Source of the DNA: DATFVA01 sp963771705
GTDB taxonomy: Bacteria; Bacteroidota; Ignavibacteria; Ignavibacteriales; Ignavibacteriaceae
Direction: 5' to 3'
Length of the DNA: 64,000 nucleotides
NCBI GenBank assembly: GCA_963771705.1
Contig: CAVYUP010000006.1
Coordinates: 423,289-487,288 of the forward strand
Every line of letters begins with the position of its first letter. Position 1 is the stretch's first letter. The position numbers were made by a program, and so were the translations under genes. Positions 28,300 to 37,233 of this stretch are shown piece by piece. The notes under the pieces were generated by a model. The model was not told the DNA's origin and did no database searches. It saw only the letters and a list, made by a program, of their open reading frames with translations.

Positions 28300-29256
28300 C
28301 TAATAAGTGGTGAAGTAGGCATAAGCGTAATACTTCGTTACCAGAGTTCTGTTCTCCCCATCCCAGTTCTTATTAGCGATCCATACATAATAGCTTGTAT
28401 TTCTTTTTAATCCTGAAGGAGGAAATGCTTTGAAAACATAAGTTTCAGGCAATTCCTTTCCGGCAATCAGAGGTGGCCCGATAACGTTTTTCTTTCCATA
28501 ATATGTAACCCCGGCACTGTCGCTTACTGAATAAACCTCCCACATCTTTTTTGACTCGTTGTACTGGTTCCCTTCTGTTATGCCGATTGCCGCAACTAAA
28601 GAATCCGTAACGCCGTCTTGTTTAATATGCCAGCTGATTATGGGACTATTGCTGGTTCTCGGCTGTTCAACAACAATATCGGCAAGTTTACCTTTGGAGA
28701 AGAAATCAGTAAAATTCACATAATTATCTACATTTTGAGTTTTCTGTATGTGTCCTGTCGAAGATAATCTGATTGTATCACCGTTAACCTCTACAGACGC
28801 TGCTGATGAATCCAGAACAATTATTTTGTTCTGCATACCGGATATCTGCGACCAGTCATCGGCCTTCATTACCCAGAATGTGTAGGTGCTGTCTTCAATC
28901 AGGGAGTCAACAAATGTTCCGTTGTATTGGGATGTTAATTCCTGCGCGCCCGAAGGAAGTATTCCGTATTGTACAGGAAAATGAATCTGGTTATCAGGCA
29001 TATAAATAAGCCATACAAGACTGCTGTCCAGAGCCGCATGAGTACCTGTATTAACTCCTACAACAGATACGTAACCTCCCAGCCAGGTTATTTTGGGAGT
29101 GAAGGAACTATCCTGCACCGTAATATCTGACATACCTGGGGAGCCCGCATAGGGGGCCAGAGTGTTATCTTCCTTGGAACAGGAAGTAAACAAAAAAATC
29201 ATTAAAGCAGATGCAAAAAATACCATCACCGAAAAATCATTTAATATTTTTTTCAT
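28300..29256 (-). CDS. Hypothetical lipoprotein with beta-sandwich repeats
   Basis: I took the ATG at 29256, which has AAGGAA upstream and starts a proper lipoprotein signal (FLFTSC, Cys about 26). The 318-residue product contains at least two Ig/FN3-like stretches, SFTPKITWLGGYVSVVGVNTG and NSPIISWHIKQDGVTDSLVAAIGI, which look like repeats of one fold. The C-terminus ends GENRTLVTKYYAYAYFTTY. I do not recognise a family. It lies between GWxTD and FadL-like genes, so it is probably an outer-membrane accessory of the same uptake set. Confidence 0.65.
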   Translation of the reverse strand: MKKILNDFSVMVFFASALMIFLFTSCSKEDNTLAPYAGSPGMSDITVQDSSFTPKITWLGGYVSVVGVNTGTHAALDSSLVWLIYMPDNQIHFPVQYGILPSGAQELTSQYNGTFVDSLIEDSTYTFWVMKADDWSQISGMQNKIIVLDSSAASVEVNGDTIRLSSTGHIQKTQNVDNYVNFTDFFSKGKLADIVVEQPRTSNSPIISWHIKQDGVTDSLVAAIGITEGNQYNESKKMWEVYSVSDSAGVTYYGKKNVIGPPLIAGKELPETYVFKAFPPSGLKRNTSYYVWIANKNWDGENRTLVTKYYAYAYFTTY

Positions 29257-29294
29257 AAGGTTGCTTTCCTTAGTGTTGAATTTCAATTTCATAA

Positions 29295-30641
29295 TTATTT
29301 AAGGTAGTCTCTCCAGTTAGGATCAGAAATCTCTCCCTCTTTGGTCGAATGTATCAATTTATAATTTCCATTTGACCTCAAATCGGCGAATACAAAGCTG
29401 AACTGTTTGTCCTGATTGTATGTCCATACTTCATAATTCCTGGTACCAGCTTCTGTATTATGAGAGTCTATATCATCCGGCATGCCGTATTTAATTAATA
29501 TTCTTCCACGGTCCGATTTCCACCCGGGTATGTCAGCCCATTTGAAATTTTGATTGGCGTAGCGGAAACGCTCCATAACCTTCTGCAGGAATTCATTCTG
29601 AGGCGTCCCCGGCGTGGGATCTTTCTCAGCCCAGAAATTAATTACATATTGTGTTTTGCCGGTCATATCGAGGTTTTCATAAAACTGGTACTCACTGGGT
29701 GTGCCTAGATATTTTATAAGTCCTCCCTCAATCTCTGCCTCCTCTTTCGTTAGTCCGGGGGATTGCGCTATCGAATCCAGCTGGATTATCTCAAAAGGGC
29801 GTGACTCAGTAAAAGTATTCCCGTTAGCAGAATCATCAATTATAATGTTCAGGTCATATGTACCTGTAGAAAGCCTCGCTACATTAATTCCATGAACCAC
29901 GCTTAGATTCCCTGAACTGTTTCCATAGTTTATATCCGTCAGCTTTTTTATAGTCTTGCCGGCTTTGTCGGTAATAACGTACTCGCCTTTAAGATTTCCG
30001 CCTGCAGGGATATTATATAGTTCGTAAAAGAATGAAAGGCGGGAATTTAAGGCGCCGTACCTTCTCCAGGGGTTGGGAATGACTTCCTGATTTCCTTTTG
30101 TAAAGGGAGTTTTTTCATTCTCTTTCTTAACTTCAGATACAAATTCAATCTGACTTATGTCGGTGCTGCTGCTGTCAAAACCCGGAACGGTTATGCTGAA
30201 ATCTGCCTCACCGCTTTTCTCTGTTCCTCTGGCTGCAATGGTAATATCGATATTATAAATCCCGGGATTCAGAAACTCCGCCCATTGATCATAAATTACA
30301 GTGTTGTTTGGATTCGATGAATCCCGGGGAAGGAGAGCACTCGTGTTCCATTGTTTGTCATGGATAATTTTTCCATCAGATAAATTGCTTATCTTCGATT
30401 TAACAAGAAATTCTTTCATTGTATCGGAGGCATTTGTTTCATTTATCAGCTGATCTGAAAAAAACATCAGGTAAAATTCTGTGTATGATTTATTTTCTTT
30501 TCCCATAAAAGCAGCATAATCTACGTAAAACTGCAGATCGCCTTTACTTACAAAAGGTGAATCCTGCGCAAAACAATCCAATGCGGCAGCTAAAAAGGCC
30601 GTCAGTATAAATATTAATTTCGTTTTATTCTTTAAGTCCAC
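29295..30641 (-). CDS. GWxTD domain-containing exported protein
   Basis: The start is a GTG at 30641 with AGGGGA eight bases upstream. The 448-residue product has a signal peptide (LIFILTAFLAAALDCFAQ) and a C-terminal GWxTD-type domain with GWKSDRGRILIKYGMPDDI followed by YEVWTYN. Upstream regions are beta-rich. The function of GWxTD proteins is not established. The gene overlaps the upstream ABC permease gene by 17 bases, which ties it to sugar import, an unusual partner for this family. Confidence 0.82.
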   Translation of the reverse strand: MDLKNKTKLIFILTAFLAAALDCFAQDSPFVSKGDLQFYVDYAAFMGKENKSYTEFYLMFFSDQLINETNASDTMKEFLVKSKISNLSDGKIIHDKQWNTSALLPRDSSNPNNTVIYDQWAEFLNPGIYNIDITIAARGTEKSGEADFSITVPGFDSSSTDISQIEFVSEVKKENEKTPFTKGNQEVIPNPWRRYGALNSRLSFFYELYNIPAGGNLKGEYVITDKAGKTIKKLTDINYGNSSGNLSVVHGINVARLSTGTYDLNIIIDDSANGNTFTESRPFEIIQLDSIAQSPGLTKEEAEIEGGLIKYLGTPSEYQFYENLDMTGKTQYVINFWAEKDPTPGTPQNEFLQKVMERFRYANQNFKWADIPGWKSDRGRILIKYGMPDDIDSHNTEAGTRNYEVWTYNQDKQFSFVFADLRSNGNYKLIHSTKEGEISDPNWRDYLK

Positions 30642-31455
30642 TTAAAGTTATCCCCTTAATGAAATATTTTTGTGCAAAAAAGAATACAATTAAAATCGGA
30701 AGTACAGCGGTTACAGAACCAGCCATCAGAAGATCCCACTGAGTTAAATATCGGTCTCTGAATATGGCTAGCCCCAGCTGCACTGTTCTCATATTCTCCG
30801 AATTTATTACAATCAGGGCCCAGATAAAGTCATTAAATACGCCCATGAATGTAAAAATCGCCAGGGTTGCCAGTGCGGGCTTGGAAAGCGGAACAATTAT
30901 CTTCCTTAAAATGGTAAGTTTGCTTGCTCCGTCAATTACCGCGGCTTCTTCAAGTTCCTTCGGTATCGTCATAAAAAACTGTCTGAGTAGAAAAACACCG
31001 AATGCCGAAGCCAGACCCGGAACGATTAAAGCCTGGTATGAATCTACCCATCCCAGCCAGTAGAGTACCATAAAACTGGGTATCATAGTTACATTGTAAG
31101 GGATCATCATTGTTCCAAGGAAAATAAAGAAGAGAAAATTCCTCCCCCAGAATCTTAGTCGTGCAAAGGCATACGCGGCCATTGAGCAGGTCACCAGCTG
31201 ACCAAGTGTCACCACAACGGCTACCAGGATACTATTTAAATAGTATCGGCCGAATGGCGCGGCTTCAAAAACTTTTTTGTAATTATCAAAGTGGATAACC
31301 GATGGGAACCATTGCGGGGGGTATACATATATTTCTCCCATATCTTTTACCGACGTCAGGATCATCCAGATAAACGGAGCGGCAGTAAAGAACGCCAGTA
31401 TGTAGATAAATATATGCTCAGAAATGCTTCTAACAATAGTAGATTTTTTAGCCAT
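30625..31455 (-). CDS. Sugar ABC transporter permease, MalG type
   Basis: The 276-residue protein has about six membrane segments (IFIYILAFFTAAPFIWMIL at the start) and the cytoplasmic EAA loop EEAAVIDGASKLTILRKIIVPLSKPAL near residue 190, which docks the ATPase. It is one of two inner-membrane subunits of a sugar importer of the MalFGK class. Its ATG shares one base with the TGA of the upstream permease gene (TGATG). No ATPase gene follows; a shared MsmK/UgpC-like ATPase elsewhere is expected. Confidence 0.93.
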   Translation of the reverse strand: MAKKSTIVRSISEHIFIYILAFFTAAPFIWMILTSVKDMGEIYVYPPQWFPSVIHFDNYKKVFEAAPFGRYYLNSILVAVVVTLGQLVTCSMAAYAFARLRFWGRNFLFFIFLGTMMIPYNVTMIPSFMVLYWLGWVDSYQALIVPGLASAFGVFLLRQFFMTIPKELEEAAVIDGASKLTILRKIIVPLSKPALATLAIFTFMGVFNDFIWALIVINSENMRTVQLGLAIFRDRYLTQWDLLMAGSVTAVLPILIVFFFAQKYFIKGITLSGLKE

Positions 31456-32420
31456 CAGCCACCGTAAACATAAACTTTGTTTTTCATGTACTTAACCTGG
31501 GCCAGCGTAAGCACAAAAAGTATTGCGAATAAAACATATGCTGCCGCAGATGCATAGCCCATCTCAAAAAACTTGAATGCGTGTTCATATACATAGAATA
31601 CCATTACCTTTGTAGCCCCTAGCGGGCCGCCCGAAGTCAGCACGTATACTATGTCGAATACCTGGAAGGAGCTTATCATCGACATTACCATAATAAAAAA
31701 CGTGGTGGGAGCCAGTAAGGGAATAGTAATATTCTTAAACTTCGACCATTGGCCGGCACCGTCAATTTCAGCGGCTTCATAATAATGATCGGGTATTGCC
31801 TGAAGCCCTGCGGCAAACAGCACCATATTGATGCCGAATGTTTTCCATACTCCCATTACTATCAGGGCAAACATTGCCGCTGTGGGATCATTAAGCCAGT
31901 TTACCGGATCGAATCCAAACAGCCCGATGAAATAATTTACCAGTCCGAAGTTAGGATCATATAGCCACCGCCAGATAACTGCCGCTGCTACAGGTGAAAT
32001 AATGACAGGAGCAAAAAACAGGGTACGCAGCAGCTTCTTCCCGAATATTTTTTTGTGCAGTATGTAGGCAACAAGCAGTGAGAAGCCCATGTTCAGAGGA
32101 ATAGTTCCTAGTGTATAATAAGCAGTGTTTTTAAGAACATTCCAGAATTCTGCGCTCTGAAACATTCGTATGTAATTATCCAAACCGACGAATGTGGTCT
32201 GCCCGCTGAACATGTTCCATTTTTGAAAGCTCAGGTAGAAAGAAAATATAACCGGAAATAGAATAAAAGCACTGAAGATTACGAGCGTGGGCGATAAAAA
32301 TAAAAGAGCCGCAAAAAGATCTCCTTTTTTATGCTTTTTTTTCTTTCGAAGGTGCTGCTTTCCCGCTTTAGCTGTTTCCAGCGCTTTCTCTTCCTGCACT
32401 TCGGGGGTGGTATTGAACAA
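31455..32420 (-). CDS. Sugar ABC transporter permease, MalF/UgpA type
   Basis: The 321-residue product begins with a basic cytoplasmic stretch (HLRKKKKHKKGD) followed by six membrane segments and an EAA loop (YEAAEIDGAGQWSKFKNITIPLL, about 220). The start is a TTG at 32420, seven bases past the binding-protein stop; no in-frame ATG lies before the first membrane segment. It pairs with the MalG-type permease that follows. The specific sugar is unknown. Confidence 0.92.
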   Translation of the reverse strand: MFNTTPEVQEEKALETAKAGKQHLRKKKKHKKGDLFAALLFLSPTLVIFSAFILFPVIFSFYLSFQKWNMFSGQTTFVGLDNYIRMFQSAEFWNVLKNTAYYTLGTIPLNMGFSLLVAYILHKKIFGKKLLRTLFFAPVIISPVAAAVIWRWLYDPNFGLVNYFIGLFGFDPVNWLNDPTAAMFALIVMGVWKTFGINMVLFAAGLQAIPDHYYEAAEIDGAGQWSKFKNITIPLLAPTTFFIMVMSMISSFQVFDIVYVLTSGGPLGATKVMVFYVYEHAFKFFEMGYASAAAYVLFAILFVLTLAQVKYMKNKVYVYGG

Positions 32421-32426
32421 TTTATT

Positions 32427-33740
32427 CTACTTTTTATTATTTATTGCTTTATTCGATTTAGCTGCAGCTTCATCAAGGGCTGTCTTGACATCAACATTCC
32501 CCAGTGTTGACCTTTCAATCGCCTGGGCAACGTTCTGGGTAACTTCAAGCGCTCCAAAATCAATAGAACGCTGCGCCTGTCCAACATCCATCTGATCAAC
32601 AAACACCTTAAAATTGGGATTCTCGGTAAGGTATTTCTGGAATTCAGGAACATTGTGAACAGCATGACGTATTGGCAGATAACCGGATTTCATTGCCCAG
32701 AAGGCCTGAATGTCCGGCCTGATCATCCACTTAAGGAATTTCCAGGCTTCTTTGGGATGCTGGCTTTGTTTAAATATCGCGAGGTATTCGCCTCCAACTA
32801 CAGTTGCCTGTTTTTTAGGACCGGCAGGCAGTGGAGCAAATGCCCAGTTTAGATTCTTAAGAAGGTCTTTATACCTCGGAAGGTTCCAGGGACCATCCAT
32901 GGCCATCGCCAGTCTTTTTGATGTAAATGCTACATCAAAATCGGTTGTAAATGAACTCAATTTCTGCTCCTGGTACATTTGCTTCCAGAGAGTAAGAGCC
33001 TCAACTCCCGCTTCCTCGTTGTACATTACATGAGTCTGTGCGGAATCTACAAGGAATCCTCCCGCCTGCCAGAGATAGGGCATAAACTGCCACACCATCC
33101 AGGGACCCTGAGGGCCGGCTGCGGGATATACAGGAACAAAGAATCCTACCTGATCAAAGGTACCGTCGTTATTTTTATCAAAGGTTAATTTTTTTGCGTA
33201 CTCGTGAAGTTCTTTCCAGGTTTTGGGCGGATGTTCAGGATCAAGGCCTGCCGCTTTTAACATATCCTTATTATACAGAAGAGCGAGGTTCGTGGCCTCC
33301 ATAGGCATACTATATAATGTACCTCTCCACGAAGCCGATTGACGAAGCGCAGGATAAATATCGTCAAGATCTTCCTGAGTTATTCCATCATCACTATTTA
33401 TGAATTCGTCCATTTTATAGATAGCATCTGCATCTACAAGGTTTTCCATAAAATCAGAGTGGAGCCAGGATATATCAGGCGCGGTCTTGCTTTGAATGGC
33501 GGTGATCAATTTCTGAATAAGTGCGTCGCCGGTTGGAATATACTGGGCTTTTATGTGTATACCGGGGTTCTCTTTTTCAAATTTTGCTATAAGCTCATTT
33601 AATGCTGGCACTGTTGATGACACAAAGCTGTGCCAGAATACAATTTCAACTTCGCCATTGGCAGAGGGTTCGTTTTTGTCTCCCCCGCAGTTTAGTGCGA
33701 ATAAAGATAATATTAGAGTAATAAAGATGTATTTTTTCAC
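32427..33740 (-). CDS. Sugar ABC transporter substrate-binding lipoprotein (first copy)
   Basis: The 437-residue product has a lipoprotein signal (LSLFALNC, Cys about 18) and the family-1 binding fold: IVFWHSFVSSTVPALNELIAKF, NPGIHIKAQYIPTG and FTSKRLAMAMDGPWNLP. The start is a GTG at 33740 with AGAGGA just upstream. It is the first gene after a LacI-type operator and leads the permease genes with a 6-bp gap. A close paralogue without its own permeases lies at 12239. It captures an oligosaccharide in the periplasm and passes it to the permease pair. Confidence 0.93.
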   Translation of the reverse strand: MKKYIFITLILSLFALNCGGDKNEPSANGEVEIVFWHSFVSSTVPALNELIAKFEKENPGIHIKAQYIPTGDALIQKLITAIQSKTAPDISWLHSDFMENLVDADAIYKMDEFINSDDGITQEDLDDIYPALRQSASWRGTLYSMPMEATNLALLYNKDMLKAAGLDPEHPPKTWKELHEYAKKLTFDKNNDGTFDQVGFFVPVYPAAGPQGPWMVWQFMPYLWQAGGFLVDSAQTHVMYNEEAGVEALTLWKQMYQEQKLSSFTTDFDVAFTSKRLAMAMDGPWNLPRYKDLLKNLNWAFAPLPAGPKKQATVVGGEYLAIFKQSQHPKEAWKFLKWMIRPDIQAFWAMKSGYLPIRHAVHNVPEFQKYLTENPNFKVFVDQMDVGQAQRSIDFGALEVTQNVAQAIERSTLGNVDVKTALDEAAAKSNKAINNKK

Positions 33741-33831
33741 TTAATCCTCTTGATTTATCGGGTTAGGCAGGACGCAGTTCCTGCTGGTGACTCCCATTTT
33801 CGGGTGAAAATTCCTTAAAATCTTCTTTTTA

Positions 33832-33847
33832 TGCAAACGTTTGTGCA
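33832..33847. promoter_or_regulatory. LacI-family operator before the ABC transporter operon
   Basis: TGCAAACGTTTGTGCA is a near-perfect palindrome centred on the CG step, as expected for LacI/GalR regulators. It lies about 92 bp before the GTG of the binding-protein gene and 77 bp past the lacI stop. Its core matches the site in front of lacI itself. A small hairpin (GCAGGA/TCCTGC, 33767-33784) lies between this site and the start, in the untranslated leader. Confidence 0.75.
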
Positions 33848-33923
33848 AATTCCTGAAAGTTATACTTAAAATGAACTTTCTTAAAAACCTATGGAATATT
33901 ACTTAGAACTTCTCCTCACGGGA

Positions 33924-34967
33924 TCAGCTGACTGCTGCCGTTTCTACTGTGCTTGCTATTTTCTTTACAGAGCCACGGACAACTAATTCAGATTTCAGGA
34001 CTATTTTTCTATGGTCTTGCTTACCTTTTGTCTTCAGACCATCGATAAGAAGCTTAACGGCAACCTCTCCCATTATCTCTTTAGGCTGTCTTACTGCCGT
34101 CAGCGGAGCAAACAAGAATGGAGCAAAATCTACATCGTCAAATGAAACAAGTGAAAGATCATCGGGAATAGTTAACTTTTCCTCAGATACTGCTTCCAGG
34201 GCACCCAGGGTAATTAAATCACTTGTGGTAAAAACTGCTGTGGGCGGCTGTTCTAGCCCTAGGAGGAATTTGGTTTCGATATAGCCGTTTTCCTTCCTGA
34301 AATCTTTGCCGACAATATAATTTCGGTTAACTTCAATACCTGCGTCCCTTAAAGCATCCAGATAACCTTTTACACGCGCGTTATTCGTATAGGTATCAGG
34401 CAGACCCTGTATAACCGCAATTCTACTGTGTCCCATTGAGATCAGATACTCAGTTGCTTTGTATGCTCCTGTATAGTTATCAACTACTACAGAGTTTGTT
34501 TCCAGGCCGTCAAAGCTTCTGTCAAGAAGAACAAGAGGGACAGAGTCATCCATCAATTTTTTAATGTGTGAGAAGGTAGTCCCCACCGGCATAACAATAA
34601 ATCCATCTACTCCTTTACTTATCAGTAGCTCAACTTGCTCGAGTTCTGTCTCGATGTCTTCATCGGTGTTGCAGACAATCAGGCTGTAGCCTGCCTGGTA
34701 TGCATGAGTCTGGATGATCCTGGTAACGTGAGCAAAAAATGGATTTGAAATGTCTGGAACTATGAGTCCTATAGTATGCGTCTTTTTTAGCCTTAATCCC
34801 CTGGCCAATTGGTTGGGCCTGTAATTTAACTTTTTGGCTGCTTTTATTATCAGGCTCTCTGTTTCTGCACTGATCCTGTACTTCTTTGTCTTGTTGTTCA
34901 GGACCCGTGAAACTGTTGAAACAGAAACACCGGCTTTACTTGCAATATCGTTTAATGTTACAGCCAT
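33924..34967 (-). CDS. LacI-family transcriptional regulator
   Basis: The 347-residue protein starts with the LacI helix-turn-helix, TLNDIASKAGVSVSTVSRVLNNK (about 3-25), and the hinge NYRPNQLARGLRLKKTHTIG. It continues as a periplasmic-binding-like sensor domain (GLIVPDISNPFFA, STSDLITLGALEAVSEE-like region, SLVSFDDVDFAPF). It probably senses a sugar from the cluster and represses the ABC operon and itself, since matching palindromes occur in front of both. It lies between the GH92 gene and the transporter genes on the same strand. Confidence 0.94.
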   Translation of the reverse strand: MAVTLNDIASKAGVSVSTVSRVLNNKTKKYRISAETESLIIKAAKKLNYRPNQLARGLRLKKTHTIGLIVPDISNPFFAHVTRIIQTHAYQAGYSLIVCNTDEDIETELEQVELLISKGVDGFIVMPVGTTFSHIKKLMDDSVPLVLLDRSFDGLETNSVVVDNYTGAYKATEYLISMGHSRIAVIQGLPDTYTNNARVKGYLDALRDAGIEVNRNYIVGKDFRKENGYIETKFLLGLEQPPTAVFTTSDLITLGALEAVSEEKLTIPDDLSLVSFDDVDFAPFLFAPLTAVRQPKEIMGEVAVKLLIDGLKTKGKQDHRKIVLKSELVVRGSVKKIASTVETAAVS

Positions 34968-34984
34968 CTAAAATTACAAAATTA

Positions 34985-35000
34985 GCGCAAACGTTTGCAC
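34985..35000. promoter_or_regulatory. LacI-family operator before lacI
   Basis: GCGCAAACGTTTGCAC is a 16-base palindrome with one mismatched pair, 18 bp before the lacI ATG. It shares GCAAACGTTTG with the site at 33832. This position suggests autoregulation by blocking transcription of lacI. Confidence 0.78.
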
Positions 35001-35061
35001 AGAAACTACAACTTTAAATTATTTATGTCAAGTAAGTGAAGGAAGGTATTAAAAAATTAAT

Positions 35062-37233
35062 TTACTTGGTGAATAATGTCATATGTATACCTTTTACCAT
35101 AGCATTATGCCTAATTCCATTCCCCTGATGCTGAACCCCATTAATAAAGATGTTACCAGCCTTATTATTATCTCTTTTTCTTTCAATAATGATGTTTTTT
35201 CCGTCGTAGTATTTCCCTGACAAATTGATCTCGCATTTCCGGAAAAGAGGAATTCCCAATCGGTATTCTTCCGAAGCGGGACATACTGGATAAAATCCCA
35301 GGACAGAAAAAAGATACCAGGCTGAAATCGCACCGCAGTCATCGTTACCCGGGAGTCCGCCGGGACCCGTATTAAAGCTTTTTTCCCGTATTGATTCTAC
35401 AAGGTTCCTTGTTACTGAATCTCTCTCCTCTGAATAAGTAAAAAGGTATGGATAGAACATTTCAGGTTCGTTGTTGAGACTGAAATAATTCTTATCGAAA
35501 TAATATTTCAGTTTATTAAAAAATTCTGCCTTTCCCCCGTATAACTTAATCATTCCTTTTACGTCAAAGGGTACATAAAACGCGTAATCCCTGGCGTTTC
35601 CCTCAACATATCCGGGTCCCCCTGAACCGGCCCAGTCGCCGGACCCCTCTGTTCCAGTCGAATCAAAGGGAGTTATGAAATTTCCTTTTTCTGATCGTGG
35701 ACGAAACATTTGAGTGCTGTCATCAAATAGATTTTTGTAATAGGATGACCTTTTGCTGAATAATTCAGAATATCCAGGTTTATCAAGGGCTTTTGAAAGT
35801 TCGGCAATTGAGTAATCAGAGAAACAGTATTCGAGCGTTGTAGAAACCGGTCCCCATACCCACCAGTCCTCACTCCAGTTCTGTTCAAAGGGTATATACC
35901 CGTATTCAATAAGTTCGTGGTAACCTGCTCTTACCGGAGGAGCTTTTTCATCCTTTTTTATTAAAGCGGGTTTCGTCATATAGAACAACGCTGAATCGGC
36001 ATTGAAGTCCCTTACACCTTTTATATAAGTATCAGTTATTACAATATCTGCCGGGGTCCCAACCATCATATAAGTTTCATTCCCGGCAAGTTCCCATTTG
36101 GGGAGATAACCGTTTTCTTCGGCCATGTCTATCATCGTTTTTACCATTTCAGATTCTCTTTCCGGGTAAACAAGGGTCAGGAACGGGTGAAGGGTCCTGT
36201 AAGTATCCCATAATGAAAATACTGAGTAGCGGTCCCTGTTCTTGTAATTACTGGTTCCCTTTCTTCCCATCAATGGGTAATCCCCGTTCACATCGCTTAT
36301 AATATTGGGATGAATAAGAGCATGGTATAATGCTGTGTAAAAGATAACCTTATTGCTGTCATTATCATCCTCTATTCTAATTCTTGATAGCGCTTTTTCC
36401 CATGACAGTTCCGCGCCCTTCCTTATTTCATTAAAATTTTTATCCTTAACCTCTGTCTCCATATTTTGTTTTGCGTTTGCGGAACTAACGTATGAAATAC
36501 CGGTTTTAATGAGGAGTTCTTCCCCCTCTTTTAGATGATAAACCTGCCATATACCAGTCGATGAGTCCGCGGCTGAAGTATTTGAATTACCGGTAATCCT
36601 GTCGTTCAGCCACGTTCCTTCAGATAAAGGAGTTTTATCTGTTACCGTATAGAAATAAGTTTTCTGCCTGTTCTCTTCACCACAGAAACCTCCGCTGATG
36701 TTGTACCCTTCCTGTTCGGTTCCGGATAATAGATGAACCTCTCCCCCGCCTGTAATAGCAAGACTTCTTCCCGCATCCAGGAGAACATTAACCCTCTGAT
36801 CCTTATCAGATCTTATTTTTATAATTCCGCATCGCATCGAGGCGGTACATTCCATGGTTACTTGTGCCGAATCAAGGTGTACGGAATAATAGCCGGGTTC
36901 AGCAAGCTCGCTGGAGTAATGCTGCCGGTATTGATCGGGTGAAGTTCTTACTTCCCCTGTCGTCACTGTAAAAATTATACTTCCAAGGTCAGCGCAGCCG
37001 GTACCGCTGAGATGGTTATGCCCTGCCCCATAAAAGAATTTTTCCCCGAAAATGTATCCTGGAGGCGAGTTGTAGCTGTTGTGGGGACTAACAGACACCA
37101 TCCCCCAGGGAAGTACGGCACCCGGAAATGTGTTTCCTCCGTTCGATGTTCCGATAAAAGGATTTACAAATTTCCTAACCTGTGGTGAAGCAGTGCTGAT
37201 AAGCAGGAGAAAAGAGATAACAAATTTGATCAT
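35062..37233 (-). CDS. GH92 alpha-mannosidase, exported
   Basis: The 723-residue enzyme has a signal peptide (FVISFLLLISTASPQ) followed by RKFVNPFIGTSNGGNTFPGAVLPWGMVSVSPH, the GH92 start. HNHLSGTGCADLG, LWDTYRTLHPFLTLVYP and GGLPGNDDCGAISAWYLFS are further family blocks, the last containing the catalytic region. It removes terminal alpha-linked mannose and needs calcium. It resembles the other GH92 enzyme (15553) but is not near-identical, so they may cut different linkages. It is the first minus-strand gene after the 11-bp repeat region and precedes lacI by 95 bp. Confidence 0.93.
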   Translation of the reverse strand: MIKFVISFLLLISTASPQVRKFVNPFIGTSNGGNTFPGAVLPWGMVSVSPHNSYNSPPGYIFGEKFFYGAGHNHLSGTGCADLGSIIFTVTTGEVRTSPDQYRQHYSSELAEPGYYSVHLDSAQVTMECTASMRCGIIKIRSDKDQRVNVLLDAGRSLAITGGGEVHLLSGTEQEGYNISGGFCGEENRQKTYFYTVTDKTPLSEGTWLNDRITGNSNTSAADSSTGIWQVYHLKEGEELLIKTGISYVSSANAKQNMETEVKDKNFNEIRKGAELSWEKALSRIRIEDDNDSNKVIFYTALYHALIHPNIISDVNGDYPLMGRKGTSNYKNRDRYSVFSLWDTYRTLHPFLTLVYPERESEMVKTMIDMAEENGYLPKWELAGNETYMMVGTPADIVITDTYIKGVRDFNADSALFYMTKPALIKKDEKAPPVRAGYHELIEYGYIPFEQNWSEDWWVWGPVSTTLEYCFSDYSIAELSKALDKPGYSELFSKRSSYYKNLFDDSTQMFRPRSEKGNFITPFDSTGTEGSGDWAGSGGPGYVEGNARDYAFYVPFDVKGMIKLYGGKAEFFNKLKYYFDKNYFSLNNEPEMFYPYLFTYSEERDSVTRNLVESIREKSFNTGPGGLPGNDDCGAISAWYLFSVLGFYPVCPASEEYRLGIPLFRKCEINLSGKYYDGKNIIIERKRDNNKAGNIFINGVQHQGNGIRHNAMVKGIHMTLFTK

